Shown here piece by piece: positions 1 to 10,754 of a stretch of DNA of 64,000 nt. Where the stretch lies: positions 10,259,001-10,323,000 of the forward strand of contig OW799234.1 in the NCBI GenBank assembly GCA_941918925.1. Reading direction: 5' to 3'. The stretch is from Phyto melanocephala (taxonomy: Eukaryota; Arthropoda; Insecta; Diptera; Rhinophoridae). The notes below the pieces were generated by a model that saw only the letters and a list, made by a program, of their open reading frames with translations, was not told where the DNA came from and ran no database searches. Position 1 is the stretch's first letter. Each line of letters begins with the position of its first letter. Position numbers and translations under genes: made by a program.

Positions 1-167
1 ATTCGGCCGTGCCGAATCTTATATACTCTTCACAACGTGTAGTCATGCAATAACAGTAGTTTGTATCACCATTCATCCCATATGAAATACGTATGTATGT
101 ACAAGCATATAAAAAACACACATATATAAAAACATCCCATTGTAAAATTATAAATTTACGTATGTAT

Positions 168-599
168 GTTAAAAAAAAGAAAAAAAAAAAATTTAAAAAA
201 AAAATAAAAAAAAAATATAAAAAAAATTATATAAAAATTATATAAAAAAAAAAAGAATAAAAACTGTTGTATGACCTTAGGCTTGGATAATTAAATATAT
301 AAATTTAAAAAAAGAGGTCAAATAAAATAAATAATTATTGAAAAAAAATTTAAAAAAAAAAATCAAAAAAAAAAATTTTTAAAAAAAATTTAAAAAAAAT
401 TTTTTTTTTTAAATAATTAATATAAATAATAAAAATATAAAACAAAAAAAAAATAAAAAAAAATTAAAAAAAATTAAAAAAAAAATTTAATAAAATTTTT
501 AAAAAATAATAAAAATATAAATAATGTATTAAATAAAAAATAAAAAAAATAAAAAAAAAAATTAAAAAATTTTAAAAAAATATAAAAAAAATTTTTTTT
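168..599. repeat. A/T homopolymer low-complexity tract inside the Helentron
   Basis: About 430 bp made almost only of A-runs and short T-runs with rare G or C. The equivalent tract sits at the same place in the copies at 52560-52740, 55950-56200 and 59990-60125, so it belongs to the element and is not a local accident. Confidence 0.9.
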
Positions 600-635
600 G
601 GCTCAGCTGGGATTCAATGCCACGGTTACTCCAAC
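599..635 (+). other. tRNA-like box A/box B remnant
   Basis: TGGCTCAGCTGG resembles a pol III box A and is followed directly by GGATTCAATGCCACG, which resembles box B. The D-arm to T-arm interior is missing. It recurs in the 52381 copy (inverted) and the 55541 copy. It may be a collapsed SINE head captured by the Helentron. It cannot fold as a tRNA. Confidence 0.35.
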
Positions 636-1034
636 CAGTATACACGTTTGTATGTATGTATGTTGTTGTTGTAATGTTGTTTTTGTGAAAAAAAAAATCG
701 AGGTGGTCGTGGGTTTTTGCTCATATCTCAGGTGTTTATGTACCGATGTTTCTGATTTTCAATAGCGATCTACTCCCGAAAATTTCTGATATTTTAATAC
801 CTCACCCGGGTCCAAGCGATGTCTGGGGGCTTCAAAAAGTTGATTTCAACATACACACGGACAGACGGTCAGACGGACAGACTCACAGACTGACAGAGCT
901 TCATCGACTCCCCTATTCATTAGCTTTCAGAAAATATATACTTTATGGGGTCGGAAATGAAAATTGTAGAAATTTCACACGGAATGACAAACCTATATAT
1001 ACCCTTTTTCACTGTGTGAAGGGTATAAAAACAG

Positions 1035-1532
1035 AGGCATTCGTGATTTTTTGCTTATATCTCAGCCGCTAATAGGTCTACAATGCGTATTTTCAATACT
1101 CACATTTTCGAAAGCATTTCTAATAAAATATAACTTCATACGAATCCGTAGCGTATATGGCGACTTCAAAAAGTTGATTTCAACGCTTACACGCACATAC
1201 CGATGGATATAGCTAAGTCGACTTCTGTATCAGTAAGGATTTAGAAAACATATATACTTTATGGGAAGGCTATTGAAACTTATATATCGATGATCACAGG
1301 TAGAAAGGCCGTAATTTAAATAAATGTAAATTTACATCAGAAGGTAAATACGTAAAGAAACAGTATTATCTTAGTGTAACTTCTTTTGTAAAATTGCTTG
1401 ATACTATTGCGTTAGATTTTTGTGTCAAGTTGTATTTGTGTTAAATGAAATCACCAAAAAACTTTATCTCGTGAAAAACACTTGTGCTCGCCGATATAAC
1501 CATTTTACACTATCGTGTGAAGGGTATAAAAA
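1035..1532 (+). mobile_element. Second, diverged Helentron 3' module in tandem
   Basis: Repeats the order of the preceding element's 3' half: TTTTTTGCTTATATCTCAG, a TTCAAAAAGTTGATTTCAAC match, an ATATATACTTTATGGG match, then GTGTGAAGGGTATAAAA at 1515-1530. It is more decayed than copy 1 and lacks a 5' end of its own. Confidence 0.6.
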
Positions 1533-2084
1533 AGAATGGTGATGAGTTTATAAAATTCGACACAGATGACGAAAGCACTTGTTGCCATTGTTATATAAAG
1601 ATTTTATCTTGCTTTTGCTATTGTAGAAACGTTAAACTTTTTAATTAAGTACTAGCTACTGCTTTAATAGGCAATAATAATAACAATAATAATAATTAAC
1701 AAACCACAATAATATTATTGCTGCTTGGCATTAGAAAGAAAGTTGTGGTACATGATACTTGTACAAATAAAAGTTCGAAAGAAACAAAAGACATAATTAA
1801 GACTGTTGTTTTAGGAAAAAATCTTTCCTAATTAAGAGAATAGTATAAAATAAGTAAGAGCCCTGTATTACGAAGTGCTTAATTCCATACTGTTTGGTAA
1901 ATTTCGATCTAACTCTTTGTTGTAGGATAATATGAAAAAAGTAAACCAATTAGTTACCGAATTCAATTGACCTAAGTCCTAGGTCCTAAGTTAAAATGAA
2001 CTTGAACTGAATAAAATTTAAATATAAGTTAACACAGAAAAGTTTGATAAATAAATAAAAATTCAATTTAAATAAAATAACTTT
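1533..2084. other. AT-rich, no gene or element recognised
   Basis: Short AAT/AAC runs near 1675-1715. I see no reading frame or terminal repeat that I can support. Confidence 0.6.
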
Positions 2085-3160
2085 ATTATTTCCGACGCCA
2101 TTTTTGATTTTATATTTATACATAGTTAGCTATATTCAACTAATCAAGCTCTTTCATTTGATACCCATATTGATGGGGTTAAACAAGAAATTCCGCCATT
2201 TTGTTTCACACGCCATCTTGGATTTTATACTTTTTTTTATTAGTTTACTACATTGTACTGGTCAAGCCCTTTCATTTGATACCACTATAGTAGGGGTTAA
2301 AAAGCACAAAGCCGTTTTAATAGTTTACTATATTGTATTGTTCAAGTCCTTTTATTTGATATTAATATTGTGGGGGTTAAAGGGACTAAAGCCGTAACTA
2401 CTTTATTTGACTCATATTATCGCTATTTAGTCTAGGACGCCATATTGGATTTTTAATTCGTTATAGTTTGACTCATATTATCGCTATTTAGTCTAGGACG
2501 CCATCTTGGATTTTTAATTCGTTATAGTTTTGTTCTATTAGATACCCATACTGGCTTTTTCGTTGGTATAGAAACTGAACGAAATTGATTTTCGTTTGTA
2601 AATTTTAGGAAAAACACCGTAGTGGTAGTATTTTTGTGCTTATATCTCAATTAGTTTTAAACCGATTTACTAATATTTCGCGCTAACAATTTTTCAGTCC
2701 TCGGCTGATAATTAAGTGTCTTAAACCTGTTCACAAATTATGTACGAGCTTGAAAAATTTTGTATATTTAAAAAATTTATATATTTTAAATTAATTTTTG
2801 CCTATAACTTTGCCGGCTAGTGACCGATTTGTCTAAACATTTTTACGAATAACTCTAGAAGAATATCATATCTATAAATAGTCACCAGCGTGCCTGTAAA
2901 TTATTCTAGGACTGAAGTTTTTGTGCTTAAAATATGCGAAAAACACAAAGGCAGTCGTTTTTATTTGTTCATATCTCAGAAAGTTATGAGGCGATTAAGC
3001 TAATTTTCAATACGGAACTGTTCCTGAATATTACAGATATTTTGCTAACACACGCGGGTCTTGAGCATGTCAAGAGGTCTTAAAAATACTGATTTCTCCC
3101 CTATTCAAAAGGTTTTAGAAAATATATACTGACAAGCCACGCTGTGTGAAGGGTATACAA
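2085..3160 (+). mobile_element. DINE-related element with ATTTGATACCCAT tandem units
   Basis: Diverged ~75-115 bp units carrying TTTCATTTGATACCCATATT and GACGCCATNTTGGATTTT recur at about 2090, 2205, 2270, 2346 and 2430. The end (2930-3160) has the Helentron-type sequence GTGTGAAGGGTATAC. The same units occur inverted at 12060-12480 and 20440-20900. Limits are approximate. Confidence 0.6.
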
Positions 3161-5861
3161 ATAAAATGCACTTTATATATAAGAGGAGGGTATTGAGGTA
3201 GGCGTATTACAATTTTTTCTATCGATAATTTTAATTTGGGTTAACGAGTATAGAGCTCTTTACTAGTTTCAAGGTCTTGACAATACAAAAATGTAAAAAT
3301 TTCAAGAATACGGCTTATCAGGGAACTTAGCGCAAAAATGGTCCTCTCTATAGCATACATATGTTGGAGCAATTTAGCTCATTTTTACTACCACATATTT
3401 TAGATGCTTAACAAAATTTTTTTAAAACAATTTTCTAACTCTAGATTCTTTTATTTGTAATGTATCATTTTGCTTAAGACAAATATATCAATCGCGTAAT
3501 ATTTAAGTCATTCTTTAGAAGTGTCTTACAGCCAAACCTAAACAAGAATGGCAAGCGTTTTTTTGCTGTCAAAAATTCTCATGTTCATACAATTTGTATG
3601 AAACAAAGCGAAATAGCGCTGCGGCAACGCTTTGCAATTGGAAAATCAAATATTGACAAGGTGTTAGGTATGGAAGTTGGCTTGGTATTGGAAGTTGTTG
3701 AAGAGTAATGCCATTTAAGATATTTTCAGGTTAATCTAGCGATTTTATTTCTATTTAGTGAGTTTTATTTAACATTACTGTTCATTACACAACGTTGAAG
3801 CTCGTGTTTAGGTTTGTAGGTTTGTCATCTCAGCGCTACCGCCCAGCTGAATATTACGCAACGCCTGCCGCTCTTATTTAGATTGGCCTGTTGGTGGGAA
3901 AATTAAATTAAAATGGTTAAACTTCCACAAGAATTTAAATATTGATTTTAAATACTTTCAAACGTGTTAGATGAAGGATTAGTATTTATCTTTCAAATGA
4001 TGTATAATATGTTAAGATTGCTGTAGCGTTTTGGTTAATCTAAGTTGCTTCCCTTAACTATATCCCTACAACCAAAATTGTTCTACACAAAACACTTTGT
4101 TATACTCTTGGTTATACTTGAAAAAAATATTTTAATTTCAATCAAGCAACCTTTGCTTTATTTGAAATAAAAAAAAAATTCAACCTTTTGAAAAATTTTT
4201 GAACGAACATTTTTCATATTTTTTAGTCATGAATGGATGTGTCGCTCCTTAAAATTGGGGAAAAAAATATTTGAAAATGAAAATAATTGTAAGAACAAAT
4301 GTCAAAATTTAAATTTAAATTTTATTTAAATTTTATTGAAAATTGGAGGAGACTTTTGCATAATTTTTTTAAATAAATAAAATTAAAGAATTAATCTAAA
4401 AGTGAGAAAAACAACGTGAAAACTGTGGAATTGTGTGCATGTGTCAGTTGATGAACATTTTTTTCTTCGCATATTTTTAAAAAAGAGGCAGAATAGAAGA
4501 AAATCAAATGGCTTTTCTCAAGACTGGTCGTTGCATCATAATACATTCAATTTAAATTTGCTGCAAAATTGGGAAAAATTATCACATGTGAGTCTTGAAA
4601 AAATGTTTATTGTTGCACACATTAAACAAATTTTTTCATTTTGATATTTTTTCCATAGTCCTTTCCGCTACGCCATTATATCTTGGCTGGCTACAAGATT
4701 TAAAGGTAATTGTTGTTTAAACCTCAAATTAAGATTTCCAATTAATCATATATTTCTACAAGATTAAGATTTTCGTCCTATAATGTTAGTTACGGATCAC
4801 CCAGAGCAAAATTTTGCTGCCGCATGCTTGTCTCCGTTTTGTATGGGAAGTAGTAGGGTATAGTAAACCATGAGAAGAAGATGAAAAGAATGAAGGCAAG
4901 TACGTTTTTACTGTTACCTGAAATTAATTTTGGTTTTATCATTAGTTCATCTATGTTCAGACGAACTCATACTACAATCTTAGTAATTTAATAGTGATTG
5001 CACTGAAATAATATTTCTCTGTGTCATGGGTCAAACGGGACTATATCTTTTTTGTCTCTGAAAATTTTAATCTAAAAAAAAAGAAGATAAGAATAATGAA
5101 AATAAGTAGGAGTTGATCACCACTTTAAGTTCTTGCATTCAACTGGGAAATATTGTAGAAATTGTTTAAACAACACAGGGGGAATCTTAAATGGGCGGTC
5201 CGTGACTACCCGTTTGAATTCGTGGTCAAATTTAAAAACTTTCAAAATTTTATTCTCATGTTAATTATATGTGTACATACACATCGATGAATTGATGTAA
5301 AAAGGGCGTATTTCGATATTCAGTAATTTTATAGTAAAAGCCCAAAACTGTAAAAATCTTAAGAGAATGAAATGAGTTAGAACTTGTTTATGTGGCTATT
5401 AATCCATTAGTTTTAAAAATGGATCAACCAAATTTTTCATGAGAGATGTGTTTGCTAAGGGACTACCAGAAAACATTTACGTCTGTGTTCTGTATTTCGA
5501 GTGAAATTAGTGACACTAAATCACTCGAAATTGCCATAGCATCGAAACACACTCTTCTTTGTAATAAGCCATCGTGGAGGACATTATAACGTATCACTAA
5601 AAGTGAGCCGTACTCCTTCAAATATAAATTATTTTTGCACAGCCAATTTGATTTTAATTTTTGCCGAACTTACAGGCGACCTTATTTATATTCTTAGTTT
5701 TATCGTCACAACTAACAGTGGGTCTTAAAGTGTGTATATGAATGTGTTTTTTTTTTCAGCAAAACCAATATTTTCTTTTAAAGGCTTGATCTTAAGTATC
5801 ACTTGTTATTTTAGTATTTGACCACTAGATCTTAGTTTTCCTTACATTCTGATATGCCACC
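3161..5861. other. Long AT-rich stretch, no gene recognised
   Basis: Only short open frames, none resembling a protein I know. One weak inverted-repeat element is listed separately at 3538-3881. Confidence 0.55.
3538..3881. repeat. Possible short TIR element
   Basis: CTAAACAAGAATGGCAAGCG at the left pairs imperfectly with the inverse of the sequence ending CGCTCTTATTTAG at the right (about 17 of 22). No target-site duplication seen. Weak. Confidence 0.3.
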
Positions 5862-6255
5862 CTTATGTACCAGGCGAATTCATACAGGTGAACTTATCAG
5901 CTTAGCTGATGCGAAAACTTTTTGTCAAAATTAGTTGAATTTGCCTGATTTAATTTTTGAATGCAGGAAAGGAAAATGTGATTTTACTTTCGGTATTAAA
6001 CAATTAACTTAAGTGTTCTTATTCGATAATAAATGTACTAAATTTATGTATTATTGTTGCTTTTGCGTCCATAATAATGTGTATCAAAAATTTATATCCT
6101 CTTTTTAATCAAATTTTATTATATTTAATATGTCAAAACAACTTTCCCATCCCCGATACACGAATTGGCCCTAACATAAGACATCCTCTCAAAAGTTGCT
6201 TTGTTGTATCAATTCGCCATTGCATATACCTGTATGAATATGCTTGGCTTATGTA
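5862..6255. mobile_element. MITE family M1, copy 1, with 8-bp TSD
   Basis: Element 5870-6247 is flanked by the perfect 8-bp duplication CTTATGTA (5862-5869 and 6248-6255). The ends are inverted: GGCGAATTCATACAGG on the left and CCTGTATGAATATGC on the right. It shares its interior with 14545-14912 and 49593-49964, in inverse orientation to them. 8-bp duplications fit hAT- or P-type transposases; which one is inference. Non-coding. Confidence 0.9.
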
Positions 6256-6411
6256 TTTTAAAATTATTGGTGCTAAATACAGTGGTCGTCTGTTTAAATT
6301 TTTCTTACGGGCTAACGACCGTACAGACAAAAATCACCCCCCGAGAAAAAAAACATCGATACATCACATTTCAATATTCGATTATAAATACGAAAAATTT
6401 AACGGAGGCAG

Positions 6412-6580
6412 CAAGGAATATTTATACAGGTATACGCAACAGCAAATTAATAAAACAAAGCAAGTTTTTAGGGTCTGCTTTCTGTCAAGGTTAATTGATG
6501 TAACAGGGATGGAAAAGTCGTTATGATCCGTTTAAATTAAAAAAAAAATTATTGAAAAAAAGGATTTATATTAATAGAAC
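6412..6580 (+). mobile_element. MITE M1, left-half fragment
   Basis: Starts CAAGGAATATTTATACAGG, followed by GCAACAGCAAATTAATA and CAGGGATGGAAAAGTCGTTA, matching the left half of copies 2 and 3. The right half is missing. It lies only 157 bp from copy 1. Confidence 0.7.
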
Positions 6581-7541
6581 TCACGCTCAAGGGTGTTAAA
6601 GCAAAAAATATAAATAAACTAACAGATTCCGAACCGATCTGCTGGTCCAACAAATGGTTTGCATTGTGTTCATTACATATGAGGGTGTCACTCACCCTTC
6701 TCCTCTTTACCAGTTCCAATTAGAAAGATCGAATGTCATTGAACAAATAAGATATTACGATAAATACTTTGGTAACTTTTCAAGTAACAATAAAAAATCA
6801 TTATAAGGAAAATGGAGGGTATTTTGTTTCTATTTCGATATGGACATTTCCATGTCATCGTACGTGACATTTGTACTCATAGAGAGTGGAATAATTTTTG
6901 CAAAATTAAGAGTAACTAAAACAAATTTTGATCTTTATGTTCCATTCAAAGGGTGCTTTATTTAAACAAAATAATTATATTCAAAAAATTGTTGTCAAAA
7001 ATATCGAGCAAAATTAGAGTATATCGTACGTGACATAAACCAGAAGTTTTCTTAAGGTATATCTGGAAATATGAGAAAATCTGCGAATTTTGGTAGATAT
7101 TTTGGTTTTTCTAATCTCTTACACTAAACCATATATTTTTCCTTTACAATCTGTAATAATTAATTAAAAAAATCTTTAAATGGTTTTATAATAAATATAA
7201 TTTAATATCGTTCGTGACATACCGTACGTGACAGATATTTCTCTTATAGTATTCCAAGTAATAAAATCTATAACATATTAAGAAAAAAAGTCAAATTCAC
7301 TTCTTACAGCTATTTACATATTATTATTACTATTTACTTACTACTTTTCCATTTCATGAATACGCAGTTTGAGATACATTTATTTTTGGAATAGGCTTAA
7401 AATAAATTCAATACCGCTAATCGGACTACATTTTCTTTTTTCTAATAGATCTTGTTAATTGTTGTTGTTGCATTAATTTTAATGTATTTTTACAATGTTA
7501 CAAATACTTGAATAAAGTCGTTAAAAAGGGAAAAAATAGTT
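6581..7541. other. AT-rich stretch before the copia insertion
   Basis: No gene seen. It holds the TACGTGAC motif cluster listed separately. 6600-6710 loosely resembles 51290-51470, suggesting one more dispersed repeat. Confidence 0.5.
6852..7232. promoter_or_regulatory. Cluster of four TACGTGAC-type motifs
   Basis: Three TACGTGAC (6861, 7027, 7225) and one TTCGTGAC (7211) lie within 372 bp on one strand. The first sits in the inverted repeat ATGTCA-TCGTACG-TGACAT. TACGTG is the known core bound by bHLH-PAS factors with Tango. The sequence between motifs is not a tandem repeat. Function is inference. Confidence 0.3.
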
Positions 7542-7546
7542 AATTG

Positions 7547-7594
7547 TGTAAGAAAATAAATATAGAGATATTATGTTATTTAATTTAATATCTT
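7547..7594 (-). repeat. 3' LTR remnant of the copia element
   Basis: Shares TGTAAGAAAATAAATA and the AAGATATTAAATTAAAT core with the 5' LTR but is about 19 bp shorter. It abuts the broken pol frame, so the internal deletion ended at or inside this LTR. Confidence 0.75.
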
Positions 7595-8272
7595 TTCGTC
7601 TTGATAATTTTATTCAAACCATTAAAGTTCAAATGTCCAAAGCGTCTATGCCAAATGGGATTCATACAGTTTTCAACATTGTTAATAAATGGCTTCTTTA
7701 AAGTTGATTTTATTTTATAAACACCGTTAAAGACTTTCATTTGAAACTGAAACTTGTTATTTTTGAAAACTTTACCATTATCATTTTCAAATTTTATTGT
7801 ATATCCTTTCTCAGTCATTTTGCTAACTGACAAAAAATTTGACTTCATATTAGGAATATACAAAACTTGCTTTAAATCATAGCAATTGTTGTTGAATTTT
7901 ACTTTTACATCACCAATTCCTTTTACATCAAATTTGTCCCCAGATGCTAGTATTACATCACTGTTGTATTCTTTCATATTTAAAAACATATCTTTTTCTC
8001 TACATACATGGGAAGATGCTCCACTAGCTAAAAGCCATTCATTTAGATTTTTATCATTTATACAAGAATTGATAATAAACATTGCACTTTCTTGATTATC
8101 ACCATTCTTGTTTTTGAATCGACATTGTGATCGCAAATGTCCTTTTTTACCACAACCATAGCATTTAAGATTTTTAAATTTATTTTGAATACTTGCATTC
8201 TTATTGTAGATATTCTTATTTTTTCCATTAATCGCAAATACTTGATCTTTAGTTTCATAACAAATTAACTTC
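7585..8272 (-). pseudogene. copia zinc knuckle, protease and GAG-pre-integrase fragment
   Basis: One open frame in several parts. A perfect CX2CX4HX4C knuckle (CYGCGKKGHLRSQC, 8122-8163) binds RNA in the family. Next comes WLLASGASSHV, the protease active-site motif; the family has Asp before SGAS, so the Ala here removes the catalytic residue. Then come the LYIPNMKSNFLSVSKM stretch and IWHRRFGHLNFNGLNKI, the His part of the GAG-pre-integrase domain. The frame ends 45 bp later at the 3' LTR, so everything from the integrase core onward is lost. The long open frame despite a dead protease suggests fairly recent decay. Confidence 0.88.
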
Positions 8273-8275
8273 TTC

Positions 8276-8827
8276 GTTGTTCTTCTTCTAATATTTTGTT
8301 CTTTAATTGTTCTAAACTCGGTATTGTGTCACGACTTTCAATCGCAATTACAAAATTTTCCAATTCAGGAGGCAAACTACACAAGAGAAAAATATACAGT
8401 AATTCATTTGGAATACATATATCAGCATCTTTCAAATCATCTGCTATTGAACAAAACTTATTTATTGAGCACTATATTTTTTATTTGAAACAAACTTGAA
8501 TCGCACAAATTTCTTAAATAAATGCACTTTTCTTGCAGGATCTTTTGCTTTGTAAATATTTTCCAGCTTGCACCATGCTTCTCTTGAACTCTTGCTATCT
8601 TTTATATTAATCAGTTCAGATGTTCTCACCGCTAAAGTTATTGATGCCAACGCTTTATTATCTCTTATTTTCCAAGCAATTCTTTCTTCTGGGCTTGCAA
8701 ATTCACTCAAAGGAGTTTCAATAACATCCCAATAATCTTGCGTTATCAATAAACTTCGCATCTGTATCGACCATGATGCATAATTATCTGTGTGCAACTT
8801 ATCGATTTGAAAACTTGAATTTGACAT
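8276..8827 (-). pseudogene. copia Gag, broken
   Basis: Starts at ATG 8827 just downstream of the primer site. The first 121 residues hold copia-type Gag hallmarks: LHTDNYASWSIQMRSLL near the N-terminus, then YWDVIE, then EAWCKLENIY. A stop follows SAQ at 8462. The sequence then resumes in another frame as INKFCSIADDLKDADICIP and LCSLPPELENFVIAIESRD, ending in KILEEEQRR, the usual Gag C-terminal helix. A second frame change lies near 8275. In copia this region builds the virus-like particle. At least two frame breaks make it inactive as it stands. Confidence 0.85.
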
Positions 8828-8907
8828 CTTAAAATTATATTTTGCCTTCGGTTATATTTCTTAAAACAGGATACACAATTTTATAATATTCGAAAATTCC
8901 TAAGCAA

Positions 8908-8925
8908 TCCTGGGCCCATAACCAA
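8908..8925 (-). other. Primer binding site, internal initiator-Met tRNA type
   Basis: Directly after the 5' LTR the minus strand reads TTGGTTATGGGCCCAGGA. It is complementary to the anticodon-stem half of initiator tRNA-Met, the primer arrangement known for Drosophila copia. Confidence 0.85.
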
Positions 8926-8992
8926 TGTAAGAAAATAAATATTAAGATATTTAAATTAAATAAAATAATATCTTAATATTTATTTTCTTACA
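8926..8992 (-). repeat. 67-bp 5' LTR of the copia element
   Basis: Begins TGTAAGAAAATAAATATT and ends AATATTTATTTTCTTACA, so the whole LTR is almost one palindrome. Copia LTRs are usually a few hundred bp. Either this LTR was shortened or this lineage has a minimal LTR. Confidence 0.85.
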
Positions 8993-8997
8993 AATTG

Positions 8998-9349
8998 CAA
9001 TTCTTTAAAATGAGTCAAAGAGATTATCAGTTTTGCTCTTAAAAGAATACAATAAGCTCTAAATATCTCCGCATAGTAAAATTTTAGTGTGTTTTTATTA
9101 TTAAACTTATATTAAAAAACTTCCAAGGGTTTTTATTTTTACAGTCGTGGTTGACATATTCATGGATATGCCCATATGGAAAATATATACGAAAATTTTA
9201 ATACCATATTTCCGGAACCACTGGGCCGATTTCGTGAAAACTTCATTTACATTATTTAAAACCATCTACAGACTATTTCCAATGTAACCTGAAATTAACC
9301 CGTTCCGCAGTAAGTGGTGGAGGCAAAGTGTACACTTCTTTTTATTATA
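8998..9349. other. AT-rich, nothing recognised
   Basis: No supported frame. 9150-9190 contains CATGGATATGCCCATATGG, a motif echoed near 30195 and 30555. Confidence 0.5.
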
Positions 9350-9470
9350 GACTTAATACATTTGTTATCAAAAAAGTACATTTAGAGTAAGTTTTCAATA
9401 CTGAAACGAAAGTCTTATTTTCCATCCCTGCGACTAGGTTGTCTGTATGGATATGCCTTGGACCATGGAG
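9350..9470 (+). mobile_element. MITE M1, right-end fragment
   Basis: ATTTGTTATCAAAAAAGTAC, then a TTTTCCATCCCTGC match, and a terminus GTATGGATATGCCTTG, all in the order of the M1 right half. The left half is not clear. Confidence 0.6.
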
Positions 9471-10754
9471 GTGTGAGCTTTACGTTTGATAAAAAAAAAA
9501 TTATTTGAAATTGCCTTGTACAAATACTCTATATACGATATATGCAGTTACAAGACTTGCTTTGCAGTGCAAAGTTTCAACTTCCTTCAAAACGCCACAT
9601 TAAGAACTTTGATAATATATTCTGATCGTAGGGCATTACCGTTGTTATCGACACTAATTTTAACACAGAATACATTGTCAAAAATATAAACATTGGGTAG
9701 AATTTCTTTTTAAACGCTTATTTTTTTGTTTTATTTTTGTCTATTTCTAAAAAATTAAAAAAAAATTTTATTGAAAATCTTTTGATAAAAGTGTGTACTA
9801 CACGAAAATCTAATGAATTTATGGCTTCTTTTTGCCCCTCCTAAAATATTTAATAATTTGAAATAAGTTGTTTTGTCAAAAGCCCACAGGTATGCATGTG
9901 CCCAGTGAATAAGCAGTCGTTATTATTAGTTTTTTAACAAAATCAAAAATTAGGGCATCTACATACGTCACGTATTTATACACGCTAGCAGCTGACGTAA
10001 TAGAACAAAATAAAGAGAAACAGTCGGTTTTCTTTACATGTATTCATTCAAGCTCTGTCAAATTCTTTTATTTAATTTTCTTTAATTGTAAATATCAGCA
10101 AACACACACACACTTCTAACCAAATTACCTAACAAACGAGTATTTACCTCTAATTCCCTAAGATCTGTTTTCTTGCTAAAACTGCGGCAAAGTAAACAAA
10201 TTCTAATTTAAACTTTAGAAGGCAACCGAACTTTTGTTCTTCATAAGAAAGGGGCAACATTCTGTTATTTTGCTGTTTCATTTTTATCATAATGATTTTT
10301 AATGGCTGTTTACATCATTTTTGATTCCATTAAATTGGTTTGTTTACAACATTGTTATTTACCCCTAAAGAGTTTGTGTGTTAACATGCAAAACATGTAG
10401 TATACTTTAAGGGGTTTCACACACATCAATTGCCATGCCAGCCAACATACTACGAAAATTTAGACAGTTAATAAGTGACTGTATTTTTAGAAGGAAAGAT
10501 AGTGGAGTGGGAGAAAGCGATTAAAGGTAAAAAATAATTGTTTAACTTATTTTCAAAAATTAAACTCATTGGTACTACATGCATTCATACGCTTCAAGTG
10601 ACTAACTACCAAATACCGTTTTTTTTATCACCCTTCACCTGTGGTGCCATGCTTTATCATTCACTTCCAACCCCAAAAAGTATATTTATTTATATTTGTT
10701 TATTAATTTGTATTTATTTTTATTACAATACAATTACAAATTAGATTCTACTTT
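9471..10754. other. AT-rich, no gene recognised
   Basis: CA run near 10100 and ordinary AT-rich sequence. Short frames only. Confidence 0.55.

Larger units (their letters stand above)
1..1034 (+). mobile_element. DINE-1/mini-me-like Helentron, copy 1 (left end at window edge)
   Basis: Non-autonomous element with no coding capacity. It opens with the short palindrome ATTCGGCCGTGCCGAAT (1-17) and then TATATACYCTTCACAACGTG. An extreme A/T tract fills 168-599. GACAGACGG-type repeats lie at 860-890, and a stem-loop closes the element near 994-1027 (ATATACCC against GGGTATA). The same order recurs at 52381-53155 and, inverted, at 55541-56380, so this is a dispersed repeat and not a gene. The GTCY proto-microsatellite plus subterminal palindrome plus 3' hairpin is the pattern known for Diptera DINE-1/mini-me elements (Helentrons); the family name is inferred. 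The 36-codon-plus open frames inside it are shared between copies and are not proteins I recognise. Confidence 0.75.
7542..8997 (-). mobile_element. Internally deleted Ty1/copia retrotransposon with 5-bp TSD
   Basis: The insertion 7547-8992 starts TGTAAG, ends CTTACA and is flanked by the perfect 5-bp duplication AATTG (7542-7546 and 8993-8997). Reading the minus strand the order is 67-bp 5' LTR, primer site, Gag, CCHC knuckle, protease, GAG-pre-integrase, then directly a 3' LTR remnant. Integrase core, reverse transcriptase and RNase H are absent. The termini and duplication are intact although the reading frames are broken, so the deleted form may itself have been mobilised by a complete relative. 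That last point is inference. Confidence 0.9.

Noticed and set aside
746..1072. 108-codon open frame
   Set aside because: Lies in the Helentron body and is shared, with changes, by the inverted copy at 55646-55846; it runs through the GACA repeat and closing hairpin, so it is repeat DNA.
6077..6526. 149-codon open frame
   Set aside because: Starts inside MITE M1 copy 1, crosses its TSD and ends in another M1 fragment; a chance fusion of repeats.
7886..8095. Plus-strand frame over the copia element
   Set aside because: Shadow of the minus-strand protease frame, which has recognisable motifs.
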